In this document: piece by piece, positions 52,420 to 62,890 of the stretch
How the letters are laid out: every line of letters starts with the position of its first letter
Position numbering within the stretch: the stretch's first letter is position 1
Assembly: GCF_000003815.2 (NCBI RefSeq)
Contig: NC_049983.1
Span: 720,524 to 784,523, forward strand
From: Branchiostoma floridae
Taxonomy: Eukaryota; Chordata; Leptocardii; Amphioxiformes; Branchiostomatidae
Reading direction: 5' to 3'
DNA: 64,000 bases
Program-made: the position numbers and the translations under genes
The notes under the pieces: generated by a model
Seen by the model: only the letters and a program-made list of their open reading frames with translations
Database searches by the model: none
What the model was told of the DNA's origin: nothing

Positions 52420-53479
52420 GTCGGGCATACTAACACGCCATTGGAGGACAGCACTTTGTCTATAGCTGTACCTCTGCTGTATTCCGTAATTGATAACAAA
52501 AGTACAATGCACATGTATCCATCCCTAAAGAGCATTAATTTTTGCTTTTGTTGTGGTCTTGTTTCAACATTTATGAAGTAGGTATGCATCCATGTGCCCT
52601 GTTTATTAAATGGTATCACATTGTTCGAGTCCTGGTAACCCCCATGCAGAGCCTTTTCACTTGGGCACGACAAAGTACTAGTACGTATGTACGAAGTGAT
52701 TTAAGAAGGTACAGGCTTAATCGCATAAGAAAGCAATAATTTAAATGTGTAAAATCAGCAAAATTCCGTTTCAAGTATCCCTATATCCCCCATGTGGAGC
52801 CCCAATTAACATAACCAATCAATCAAAATATTTTTGACAGTTATGCATGGTTTACAAGCAACTATACAAACATTTGCCATGACTTACCCCCATAGTGTAA
52901 TATAATTACCCTGTTTATTATATGGCCCAAAACTCGAAAAATCCCCATAAAGACCCCCCTCTCACGGCTCGCGTTATGTATGGCCCAAATAGATGACGAT
53001 TGTTTTTGAATAAGTAGATGTTCCTCTCTCTAGCAAAAGTAAAACCATTTACCAGAGCCACTGCGTATAGCAGATAATGGGCCTTGAATATCACTAAAAT
53101 TTACAGTGATAAAAAATCTGCTTTCTGTGATTCAGGTAACCCCCTAGTACACCCTCTTAACTTTAATGTATCATCTTCAACTTTTGATCTGTAAAACTTA
53201 AGGACCCATGCCATATGGAAATATAAAAGTTAGATTTGTATCTTATGTACATTTCTCAGGATAGCCATCGCAATTTCAGTAATTTTCAGCCATAAATTGT
53301 CGGATTTTCGAGGGTCTCTGAGGGGGGTCCCAGAACTCGATAACGAAAAATAGCTGGAGGGTTTTAAGTATATGGCTGTTAATAGTTCCACATACCTATC
53401 ACACATACAAAGTATGAACCGATTTGGCCGACCCCCATCTTCCGGCCTCTGCCTGGTTTTCTCGTGCAATGACTCTTAA
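52420..53479 (-). repeat. Right arm of the ~1.07-kb inverted repeat
   Basis: Inverse copy of 42156-43224. Confidence 0.8.
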
Positions 53480-54209
53480 GTGTCACGACCTAAAACCTTG
53501 GCGGACGGGGGAGGGGGTGTCCTTGAATCGTATCACTTGCCGTTAATACTCTAAACTTGAGCATTTCTGATTCAATGCCTTTAAATCTAAAGTAGATAAC
53601 AGTTACATAGTTACATGTGCTACAAGTCTATGGCAGGGTGCACGTATAGAATAGCACAGCTCACGGAACAATAACATTGTTAAATTGTTAAACTTGCAAG
53701 ACTTGCAAGACACAGCGATATCTCAATGATAAATATTCAATTGGGCAGGTGCAGCTGACTTTACAAAGTTAGTAATCATACCGTCTAATTCCACGATCTA
53801 GCACATAGAAAAAGTTATATGCAAACTTATGGGAAAATAATTATACAAATATTTGTATAGTATTCAACATATAGCAGTGGAGAATTCTGGACTTGTAAAC
53901 CTGAACCTTTTGACCTGAATTCAGACTTGTTGCTTGTTTTTTTTTCGTCATGTCGCTTTAATTGTTTATGAAACAAATCGGAGAATCAACAAATTGAATT
54001 GGTATGGCTCGCTATCAAGACTGGACACACCTACCCGTACTCAATATCATTCCTATTATTAATAAGTAATCGATCAAGAATATTAACCCAGAAGTCGTAC
54101 TTTTATATCTTAACATCGCATCTTGCAGAATTATTTTCGTCTCAATATTTGAAAGGCATTATTATCGCGTAGCAACTCTTTTAAAGGTGTTTGACTTTTC
54201 CAACGTACA
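53480..54209. other. 5' flank of RTK3, homologous to the RTK2 flank
   Basis: From about 53670 it aligns with 38290-38735 (gatctagcacatagaa, atcgatcaagaatatta, ctgcttggag blocks), with several indels. No gene. Confidence 0.6.
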
Positions 54210-54336
54210 TCTGCTTGGAGATGACCTTTATACCCCATTAGGAGGAGTTGAACCGTAAAAAAAAGCGGAAGGACCGGATCGTGTTGCTACTAACGCAAGT
54301 TGGGCGATCAAGGAAGATTTCCTCTTTTTGGTGTAG
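54210..54336 (+). promoter_or_regulatory. Conserved upstream module of RTK3
   Basis: Same ordered blocks as 38738-38864, with TGACCTT at 54222-54228 about 190 bases before the ATG. Here the module ends gtaggtaag, where RTK2 has gtagttc, creating a possible 5' UTR splice donor that RTK2 lacks. Confidence 0.45.
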
Positions 54337-54419
54337 GTAAGTTCATCGACACGGCAGAAATCTAACAGAAAGCAAGCTAGGTGTAACTTTGGCCCGTCAA
54401 GGATATTATTGACGACAAC

Positions 54420-57080
54420 ATGGTTATTGGTACTAGTATTATCATGTGGCTGACACTGGGGAGTTCGATCCTTTTTGTTTCCGGAACGCCAAGTGCCTGG
54501 GAAAGTGGTGTCAACAATACGTCAGCACAGACGTTGAACCTGACCATACCGGAGAACATCCCTGTCGGTACTGTTGTGGCTAACATAACTTCAGATCTGT
54601 ACAGCAAAGACAACAGGTTTAGCGTTCAAATAATCGACGGAGACCCGTACGGAAGGTTCTCGCTCAGTCCAAATGGATCACAGGCCACCCTTCGTGTCGC
54701 TAACCCGCTCGACTTCCGCGTTCGTCCAATGTACGATCTCGTTGTGTTATTGAAGTGCACTGATATAAATGGTCAACCATGCCAGTTGTATAACAAACTC
54801 TACTCCGTGAAAATTGAAATCACTGATGTAGAAGGCTACCCACCCCTGTACAACATGACATGTGAGACACCAGAAAGAGAGGGGAGGCCTCAACGACTGT
54901 TCAACGTTTCCAACTACATCTCTAGATACGAAACAGGCTGGATTCACACGTCTCATGGACAAGGTCCAACGTCTAAGTACAAAAAGGAATTTGTCGTGCG
55001 ATCAGATAACGACGTCTGCGGAGTCACTGTGGTCGGCGCTTTGAAGTCTTTGACTAATATCGGCTGGGCAAACATTGCATCTGACTCTGGAGTAAGATTG
55101 TACTGTTCTTCTAACCAAACGGGCATGGCTGTCCAGGCACAGCTGTTGAGTCGTACGGGTCCTGATGGTGGGTTCCAAAACCTTGTGAAAAATCATCTCA
55201 TCAAGCCTGAATGGCTGAATGACGGAAGTTTTGGTTATTTCTGGGTCTATCACATCGACTCTTACCAAACATCGTCGCCAGCAATGATCAAATGTGACTC
55301 AACCCCTATCTATTTCCACATCTTAAAACAAACAACGACTTATTCCACGCAGTGTACAGTAGACAAACTCGGCTGTGCAAGAGGAAAGTTTGGTTCGTGG
55401 TGCGAACAAGACTGTGTGTGTAAGAATGGTGCCCGTTGCCATGGTTTCAACGGTGCCTGTCTGTGTCCTCCGGGGTGGATAGGGGTAGCCTGCGACATCC
55501 CAACCCAAGCGGTAGCCATAACAACGGTTCCTAGGCAACACATATACATCGGAAGTAACGTGACACTGTCCTGTGCTGCAGTTCACTTCAACGTGTCGTC
55601 TATGGTATTGAAGTACAGGCCATTCCACACAAACATCTCTAAGGTCTTATCAAACCAAACAACAGTCATAGAGTTTACGATGAACACTTTCCAGGATGAC
55701 TACAATGGTGTCTATACATGTGTAGCTAAAAATGCAGGGACGAGGGTATTCGTAGAAAAAGAACGTATTCTAAACGTCACGAGTTGTCCTCCCAACCTGT
55801 ACGGAATGTTTTGTAACAAAACCTGCGACTGTGAGAATGGGGGCAGGTGTGAGAGGTGGAGTGGCTGCGTGTGCCTACCAGGCTGGATGGGGAAACATTG
55901 CGACCGCCCGTGTCGCCATGGTCACTACGGTTTGAACTGTTCTTCCGTCTGTGCGTGTCAGAACAGCGGGGTCTGTGATCACATCAACGGGACGTGCTTC
56001 TGTCAAGCGCCGTGGACTGGACAGGACTGCAGCCGACGTCCCGCTCGACTAAGAAGCCATAATCTACAGTTACTAGCTGTCCTTGTGATACCTGTTTTCG
56101 TTGTGGTGATGATATCAGCGAAGATTGCTCTAAGAAAGATAATTTTCTGGAATCATCCACTGAGGCAACAGGAAGAAGGCATTCTGCTGCAAGAACTGGT
56201 CGCAGAAGTCAAGGAGGAAGAGGACATGGCACAGAATGTCCGGTTACCATGGGAACGGCGTGAAGAGCATTTAACGGTGGTGAAGATGATTGGACAGGGG
56301 ACTTTTGGTCACGTGGTGCTAGCGCAGCTGTGTATGCCTGGAAAAGAACCGGTCTTGGTCGCCGCCAAGTCGATATCTCTGGCTCATGAAAGCGGCGATG
56401 GGAGTGAGCGGTGCTACCGGGACTTTTATCGAGAAGTGGACATTCTGATTTCCCTCCACAATCAGTCCGAACACAGAGAGGGAGATGACCAACGTGTCCA
56501 CCCAAACATCGTCCAGCTACACGGCATCATCACTCAGTCTCTGCCCAGACGGATCCTGCTGGAGTACGCTCCGCGCGGAGACCTTCTTCACTTCTTACGC
56601 GGGTGTCGCCAGGACCCCGACACTCGTCTGTCCGACCTGCTGCGGTTCGCTCTACACGTTTCCCGCGCACTTCACGAACTGGAGAGTCTCAAGATCGTCC
56701 ACCGTGACGTGGCCGCGAGGAACGTCCTCATCACAGAGGACGGTGTGGCCAAACTGGCCGACTTCGGGCTCGCCAGGGACGTGTACGCCAACACGGTGTA
56801 CGTCCACACCACGCACCTCGGCCAGGACGACCTCTTACCGCTGAAGTGGATGGCGCTGGAGTCTCTCCGGGACGGCGAGTTCACCAGCCACAGTGACGTG
56901 TGGTCGTTCGGCGTGCTGCTGTGGGAGATCGCCACGTTCGGAGAGGAGCCCCGCTACCCTCGGGTTTACCGTCCGGACTGCGGACAGCTGGTGCGGCTCC
57001 TGAAGCGCGGTAAGAGAATGGGGAAGCCGGAGAAATGTTTCGTTTCCCTGTACAGGCTGATGTGTCAGTGTTGGGCCTGA
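54420..57080 (+). CDS. RTK3: intronless receptor tyrosine kinase, C-terminally truncated (886 aa)
   Basis: Same layout as RTK1 and RTK2, with signal peptide (MVIGTSIIMWLTLGS), cadherin-like module, EGF, Ig, EGF repeats, membrane helix and kinase. The glycine loop, Lys, HRD, DFG and PLKWMALESL are all present. A TGA at 57078-57080 replaces the GGA (Gly) codon of RTK2. It removes about 23 residues, including the Asp-Arg-Pro of the last kinase helix, whose Arg normally pairs with the conserved Glu of the A/PE region. The frame continues downstream as in the paralogues up to a second stop near 57146. This looks like a recent nonsense change. The receptor may be unstable or kinase-dead, or could still act as a decoy. 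A sequencing error or a polymorphism is possible. Confidence 0.88.
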   Translation: MVIGTSIIMWLTLGSSILFVSGTPSAWESGVNNTSAQTLNLTIPENIPVGTVVANITSDLYSKDNRFSVQIIDGDPYGRFSLSPNGSQATLRVANPLDFRVRPMYDLVVLLKCTDINGQPCQLYNKLYSVKIEITDVEGYPPLYNMTCETPEREGRPQRLFNVSNYISRYETGWIHTSHGQGPTSKYKKEFVVRSDNDVCGVTVVGALKSLTNIGWANIASDSGVRLYCSSNQTGMAVQAQLLSRTGPDGGFQNLVKNHLIKPEWLNDGSFGYFWVYHIDSYQTSSPAMIKCDSTPIYFHILKQTTTYSTQCTVDKLGCARGKFGSWCEQDCVCKNGARCHGFNGACLCPPGWIGVACDIPTQAVAITTVPRQHIYIGSNVTLSCAAVHFNVSSMVLKYRPFHTNISKVLSNQTTVIEFTMNTFQDDYNGVYTCVAKNAGTRVFVEKERILNVTSCPPNLYGMFCNKTCDCENGGRCERWSGCVCLPGWMGKHCDRPCRHGHYGLNCSSVCACQNSGVCDHINGTCFCQAPWTGQDCSRRPARLRSHNLQLLAVLVIPVFVVVMISAKIALRKIIFWNHPLRQQEEGILLQELVAEVKEEEDMAQNVRLPWERREEHLTVVKMIGQGTFGHVVLAQLCMPGKEPVLVAAKSISLAHESGDGSERCYRDFYREVDILISLHNQSEHREGDDQRVHPNIVQLHGIITQSLPRRILLEYAPRGDLLHFLRGCRQDPDTRLSDLLRFALHVSRALHELESLKIVHRDVAARNVLITEDGVAKLADFGLARDVYANTVYVHTTHLGQDDLLPLKWMALESLRDGEFTSHSDVWSFGVLLWEIATFGEEPRYPRVYRPDCGQLVRLLKRGKRMGKPEKCFVSLYRLMCQCWA

Positions 57081-57407
57081 GACCCAAAGGACAGACCCGA
57101 CGCTGTACAACTGGAACAACGTTTGGAGGAACATATGAATGGTGACTGACTGGCTGGCTGAGAAGAAACGGAGACTTGAAGGAATAGATAAGGGAATAAT
57201 TGTACTCAAACATATCTGCCAGAACGCATCTCTACTTATATTTACATAGATGTGGAACAATCTCGGCATGTTTTTCTTTATAAATAAAACAGAAACAACG
57301 TTACTCTTTGTGAGAAGAAGATACAACGTACTTAGTCACTTATTTTGTCTCAATAAACAAAGAAACAAACAAGCCACCTCTGGATATTGGTCTGAAACCT
57401 TAGGCCT

Positions 57408-57597
57408 ACGTCACATTTCCAAACTGAAGCCTGACCGGGCTGCTTTCGAGAACGAAAAGTATGATATAAAAGACACCAAACTACACAAGATGTAAAAAGA
57501 ATAGTCGTGGGCATTAATTTGGAATATATTGACGTATACATGTCTATGTTTGTATTCCACAAACTGCTTGACCGGACCCCGAGTCGGAATGTAACGT
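57408..57597. mobile_element. Palindromic ~190-bp MITE, copy A
   Basis: acgtcacatttccaaac at the left, inverse gtcggaatgtaacgt at the right, with GC-rich gcctgaccgggct / gaccggacccc subterminal parts. Same family as the two copies downstream; the right arm is diverged. Confidence 0.65.
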
Positions 57598-57968
57598 TAC
57601 CCCTAATCAGCAAAGAAAGTTACCCAATCAACATGGTTTAGAGATCGGGTACTCTTACCTGTATATAGCTATAGTCTTTAGACACTTATACCTTTGTTGA
57701 ATGAATCTAAGAACACAATTCAGGAAAAGGAAGATTTTTTTTTCACAAACACCGATTGACAAGTTGACATAGAATACAGAAGTACCGGATTCGTTTTCAG
57801 GTCATTTATTGTCAGAAATAGATATTTTACACTGTCATTGCACGAAATTACCTCGTATCCTGGCAGATAGTAAGTACAGAGATTTTTTTAAGTATTTTTG
57901 TTGGATAAATGCGGATCCGGCATAGTATACTGTTATTCAGAACCCCGGGTACTGTTATTCAGAACCCC

Positions 57969-58150
57969 ACATTTCCAAACCAGGGCCCGGCCGGGCTGTT
58001 TGAGAAAACGAAAATTATAAATGTATACGTAAAGATATACACAAGTAATACCCACGATTATTCTCTTTTACGTCTTGTGTAATTTTGTGTTTTTATATAA
58101 TAATTTTCGTTCCCGAAAGCTGTCCGGACGGGCCCCTTTGTGGAAATGTG
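57969..58150. mobile_element. Palindromic ~180-bp MITE, copy B
   Basis: cacatttccaaaccagggcc to the inverse gggcccctttgtggaaatgtg. The AT-rich centre holds the block aagatatacacaagtaata and its relatives. Confidence 0.75.
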
Positions 58151-58167
58151 ACCTTAGCCTTAGGCCT

Positions 58168-58366
58168 ACGTCAAATTACCAAATCGGCCACGGGGCCCGG
58201 CCGGCAGCTTTCGCGAACGAAAAGTATGATACAAAAGACACCAAACTACACAAGACGTAAAGAGAATATTAGTCTTGAGCATTATTTTTGTATAATTTTA
58301 TGAATTAATTTCTATTTCTCGTTTCCAAAAACAGCCCGGCCGGGCCCCGGTTTGGAAATGTGACGT
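58168..58366. mobile_element. Palindromic ~200-bp MITE, copy C
   Basis: acgtcaaattaccaaatcgg followed by cacggggcccggccgg, matched in inverse by ccggccgggccccgg and tttggaaatgtgacgt. It lies 17 bases from copy B and shares with copy A the outside flank ccttaggcct. Confidence 0.8.
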
Positions 58367-58749
58367 TATCAGTCTTTCAGACGGACTTTCAAACAACAAA
58401 TTTAGTAGTGTGCGTAGTTCAGTGGGTTGAAGCCCGACTGTATCTCTTACATAATACTCACGTTTTAAGAAAGGGTTGCTGTTTTAAAACGGGATGTTAA
58501 ACCGTGGTCCACTGTTCAATATGTTTGTCAACAATGAAAATGTAAACACAGTACACGAATATTATATTCCTTAGTTTTATTTTCCAGTTTTATTACACCA
58601 CTTGTATACCATTTCAACATTTTTGATAAAGTTAATATAACGTTACTGTACCGCAAACAACCGCGAACTTAAACACTGCGAAAATTTCTAAGTTACTTCC
58701 TATTCTAAAGCAAAATCAAAATAGGTCTATAGTTTAACTTTACTAGTCG
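58367..58749. other. Non-coding stretch, nothing recognised
   Basis: AT-rich sequence without exon or repeat signals. Confidence 0.4.
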
Positions 58750-58945
58750 GGAAGTTAGGTCAAATATCATATTGTCAGACGACGATAACCAATCAGAAGG
58801 CCGCATTTCATTTTCCAATAGAGAAGTGTCCCGAGCCGGGTTTGTAATGAATTCATAGGTTTGAAATAGAAATCTATAATCCATTCGACAACGGAACCAA
58901 TCAGAAGGAGAGTTCACTGAACTTGACCAATTATGATAACACACA
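58750..58945. repeat. Short interspersed element with CCAATCAGAAGG motifs, copy 2
   Basis: aaccaatcagaaggccgcat (58788-58807) and gaaccaatcagaaggagag (58896-58914) match the motifs at 26455-26615. Confidence 0.5.
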
Positions 58946-59426
58946 AGAGGGAGGCATGATCAGACCAAGCAGGGAGGAATGATCGTGCATACATTACAGT
59001 GTGAAGTGGTTCGATATGCCAAGATTGCAATGTTACGAATATTTTCTGTGGAAGTTTTGCTTTCAAACTAAAAATCTGTAATCTCCTTATAGACTGAAAG
59101 GGCAAGTAATTTCTAATGTATATCTCAAAAATTCGACAAATATAGGTTAATATCAATAATGTATGCGTCACAAAAGGACATTGTAGGTCTCATAGGAACT
59201 AAATTTAGTTTGGATAGGCTATATGATAATTACGTTAAATAGAATTACCTCCTTCGCTAAGCTCACTCCGTTAATCTATTCTGTGGTTATAACGAATGAC
59301 CAGTCCTTATGACACCATATACACCGAGGATTAAGTGGGTCATTGACCCATTTTTGTTAAGTAAATGCTGAAAGTAAAATAAAAGTAAATTCTGGCTATT
59401 AGTGAGGTTTAAAAAAACTGCCCAAC

Positions 59427-61144
59427 TTACACCATACAATTGAATGTAAACGCTGCAAAAATCACAAGATAGAATGAGGTTGAAAACGGCATGATGCTGC
59501 CTCCGCCACTGGTGTACAGGCAGGACCCGTCGTCTACCGTGGCCTGGATGTCGAAGTTGGCTGCAGCGGGACAGGTACAACCCCGGCGGGGCGGCTGGTA
59601 CTCCTTCTCACACGGGCCTCCTCTCACACACGTCGCGATGGCGTCAGCAACTCTCGCTCCCTCAAGGAAGGCGCCCTGCAGGTAGCCAAAGTGCGGACCG
59701 GTCCCGTCTCCTGCGAAGAAAAGACGCCCGGCGACAGGAGCTTGCAGCTTGTGCAGCACCTCATCATTGATGCCGACTCCCCAGTTGGCGTAGCTGCCGC
59801 GGAAGAACGGGTCCTGTTCCCATCTCGGCACCAGGATGTCTGTAGGGTCGGGGATGCCGGCTCCGTACATGGTGCGGAGGACAGCCATGACTTCGGCCTG
59901 AGTTGCTTGGTCAGACTGGGCCTCCACACGTCGTGCCTCTTCGTCCACAACTGTCACTGTAAGAAAAAGACAAATGTCACTTACTTAACGAAAATTGTAG
60001 CCTTCTATTCATTCAAAAGACGTAAACAACACACTTAAGCATATTTGATGCTCCATAAATTTTTATCGATGAGTCAGCGCTAGCAACATGTCGCTAGTTT
60101 CACCACGCCAAAAAAAAACGAGCGCTAGACAGCTCTACTTCCTTGGTATGACTTACCAAGAATGATGTGAGAACCCGAAGGAAACAAGCCTGGTGCCTCC
60201 ATGTTCTGCCACACGGTGTAGTACCCCCTGCGCTCTCCAGCGTACCAAATGTTCGCATCGTCGTCCCAGAATTTAGATGGAAACTTCAGGTAGATCTTGG
60301 TGTACACGGCCATGCGTACTCGTGAGATGGCCTCTCGTTTCCAGTCGGGCAGACCCGGAACAAACTCGATGGAGTTGTCTTGTAGAACCCCCATGCTGAA
60401 GGTCACGATTGCATAGTCGGCTGCGTATTTAGAACCATCTTTGGTAGTGACAATCACACCATGGTCACCCCACTGTACTGTGGTAACTGTTTTATTGAGC
60501 TTGAGCCGTCGGTCATTTTCTGCGAGAAAGCTTCCTGCCATTTGCTCGATGATGTAAACATATCCTCGCTGGTCTGTGATGAAGTACGTTTTACTGCCGA
60601 ACATTTCTTTTGTCGGGTTAAGCTCTCCCCTGAGCAAAGATGACACGTCTGGCTTTTCCCCATAACCAGTATCGTAGATGGCGTGTTCAACGGCTTTCTC
60701 CATGGACGAGGACTGGGTTCCAACCGCTTAACTTCAGGGCAGCTCGTAGCGGCATATCGGGTTGTCCGGTAGCATTTCTCTGCACGGCTAGCTCATAGAA
60801 GGCGCTTTATATTTCACCAAAGGAAGCGGCCATGCCGTGAAGCTGCGAAGTGACATCGTGACCAGAGCTGTTCCGTACCTTCGGGGTGTTTTCTCCGGCG
60901 TCGATTCCAGTCATGTTATAACTCTTGACCATCGCCCATACTGGGTTGTTATCGGAGACCCCATGAACCCAGTTCCCGCCGATGTCGATGGTCTTTCCGC
61001 CGAACGGCACGTTCAAAACTCGGCCCCCGACACGGCCGGCACCTTCGAGGATGACGAAATCGGTCAGGCCGCTCTGGATGAGGCTACGTGCGGCCGATAT
61101 TCCCGCCATCCCGGCACCCAGGACCAACACTTTGGTCTGCACCT
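59427..61144 (-). pseudogene. Polyamine-oxidase-like flavoprotein with DDGSC tail, two apparent lesions; 5' exon not found
   Basis: Exons 61144-60157 and 59956-59427 join across a GT-AG intron in frame (IILG then VTVVDEEARR). The upstream edge follows a gacatacag acceptor, so a 5' exon with start and signal is missing. FAD-binding blocks are VLGAGMAGISAA, GRVGGRV and GGNWVHG, the catalytic-Lys region is MAVYTKIYLKFP, and the C-terminal FAD block is FFAGDGTG. The tail has CTCPAAANFD, ATVDDGSC and a hydrophobic end, as for a GPI-anchored or secreted enzyme. Such enzymes oxidise spermine, spermidine or their acetyl forms. A TAA at 60809-60807 interrupts conserved sequence (FGEI*SAFYEL), and a single-base shift lies near 60711-60724 (GWNP, then MEKAVEH). 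Both sit within about 100 bases; if real, the gene is dead. An assembly error here is possible. Confidence 0.8.
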
Positions 61145-61214
61145 GTATGTCAAGATGGCAATCAACAGATAATATGTGCAGACTTTCATGAAAGCTATTT
61201 TCTATGAACTAGTG

Positions 61215-61368
61215 TAGTAAAAGTGACACTAGTGGGGTACACTGGTATCACTTGCCAAGCTGGCAACTACATTTCATGGCTTCTATATTGGTGGCACTTT
61301 TAAAAGTATCTAACAAGTTTCACTTCTGCAACTATAGTCATGACTACCTCCCTAGTGTCACTTTTACA
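61215..61368. repeat. Small foldback upstream of the polyamine-oxidase-like exons
   Basis: agtaaaagtgacactagtgg (from 61216) and the inverse ccctagtgtcacttttaca (61350-61368) enclose about 110 bases. Confidence 0.6.
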
Positions 61369-62026
61369 AGTATGATAATTAGGCTTCAACACAACGAGTT
61401 TATCTATTTTGGTCTGACCGTCCTCGAACAGGAAAATAATTCTTGTTTTTTTTTCCTGAAATCAGGCAAAAATTAATGAGCGCGATGATGTCATCCATAA
61501 AATTTACTTGCTGTGGCCTTCTGTAGATTTAAGCGAAGTATCAAATAACTAGAATAGGACATTCTCGTTGTATATACTCGTGTCTTCGCTCTCTCACGGT
61601 CTCTGGAACAATACTTATATAATTGTTGCTCCATTTCTGACCATGTTAGATATTATGACTGTAAAGTGAACGGTTTTCTGGCACAATGACCGGACCCTAT
61701 AGTTGTAATACTAATTATCCTGTTTGATCCGATCACACCGGGCTGGAGTAGAAGTTCTTTATAAATTTATTGGTATCGTGCTCGAGGTTTGGGTTTCCCC
61801 CAAACGTTGCACCCGATTCTATCATTATTATCATGAAGGTTTGTTAAACATGGGGCATGATTTGCGAATACGTTCGCTTGATCAATGGGGTCCCATGGAC
61901 TGAGGCCGTGTGATTAGCGAAGAGTTCGCGCTGGGGGTAATCAGGAGTCGGGGTCAACAACCCGTGATGCTGACCCAACATGGCGGCGCCCACAGATCGG
62001 ACAGAAGGTGTGTGGCGGCCGGAGAT

Positions 62027-62890
62027 ATGAGCCTGGAAACTCCTTTCCAGGCATATTCATTCCACGTAACACGTTCAACAGGTAGGTCTTATAATCCAGG
62101 CTCCGGTTTTTTCTTCGATAATAAGATTTGCGTGAACCTAGGGTTGGGAAGCAGTAAACTAAAAATCATATCAATTTTACTGGCGCCAAGGGTGAAGGAG
62201 GTAAATATAGTTATAACCTTCTTGCTAAGTATCGGCTCTAACGGACTTCCCTGACCGGGTAAGACGGATAATATTTTACATAAGTCTCTTGTCCGAGGAT
62301 CAAGTATACCGGTAAGTAGCCCTCAGTTTAAATATATAGCGTCGACTATCATGGCTAACCGGTAAGGAACCATGTCAGCATGAACAAAATAAAATGCAAG
62401 CTTTGGTCTATTAAAAAACTGGGGCCATGCCAATATAATGTTAAGTACCATATACAACATTTGCATGCTTCTTTATGTGATTATGTGAAGAGTTGTTAAG
62501 GCATGGACCTTAGGTATAAGTTCAGAATGCCAGAATAGATTCTCAGTTGCAATGATACCCCCCTCCCCCAAACCTGGAGAGTTAACTGCATTTACAGGGG
62601 ATTCTGGACAAGAAGGGCTCAGCTCTTCAGGGCGGGCTAACTGAAATATTAGCTTAAGTACAGGGGCCCCACTCACAACAATCCAAGCAAGGGTTCACAT
62701 GAAGTATCGACTGTCTATAAAACTGCTTCCAGTCATAATTCCAGAGTATGATACCCTGGGAAAACCTGACCCCAGAGCCGCGCGCAAGGTTTACCGATCT
62801 TTGCCACACGCGCCCCCAGAACACCCGCCGCCCATCACCCACCTGCTCGACAATCCAGCTGGCCTCAACTATCACTTGCCTTTCAGAGAA
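62027..62890 (+). CDS. Candidate spliced gene, first two exons, product unknown
   Basis: A possible first coding exon (62027-62081, ATG to CAACAG|GTAGGT) and second exon (62664-62890, acceptor aagtacag, donor AGAGAA|GTAAGC) join in frame to 94 codons with no stop. Exon 2 reads MKYRLSIKLLP, PEYDTLGKPDPRAARKVYRS, then a Pro-rich part and DNPAGLNYHLPFRE. The region upstream of the ATG is GC-rich and holds AACATGGCGGC (61977-61987), the YY1-type motif common near animal start sites. A third exon may begin at 63156 after ctttccccag and run into the gap. I do not recognise the protein. It is divergent from the polyamine-oxidase-like gene, so the two could share a promoter region. Support is splice sites and an open frame only. 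Confidence 0.4.
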
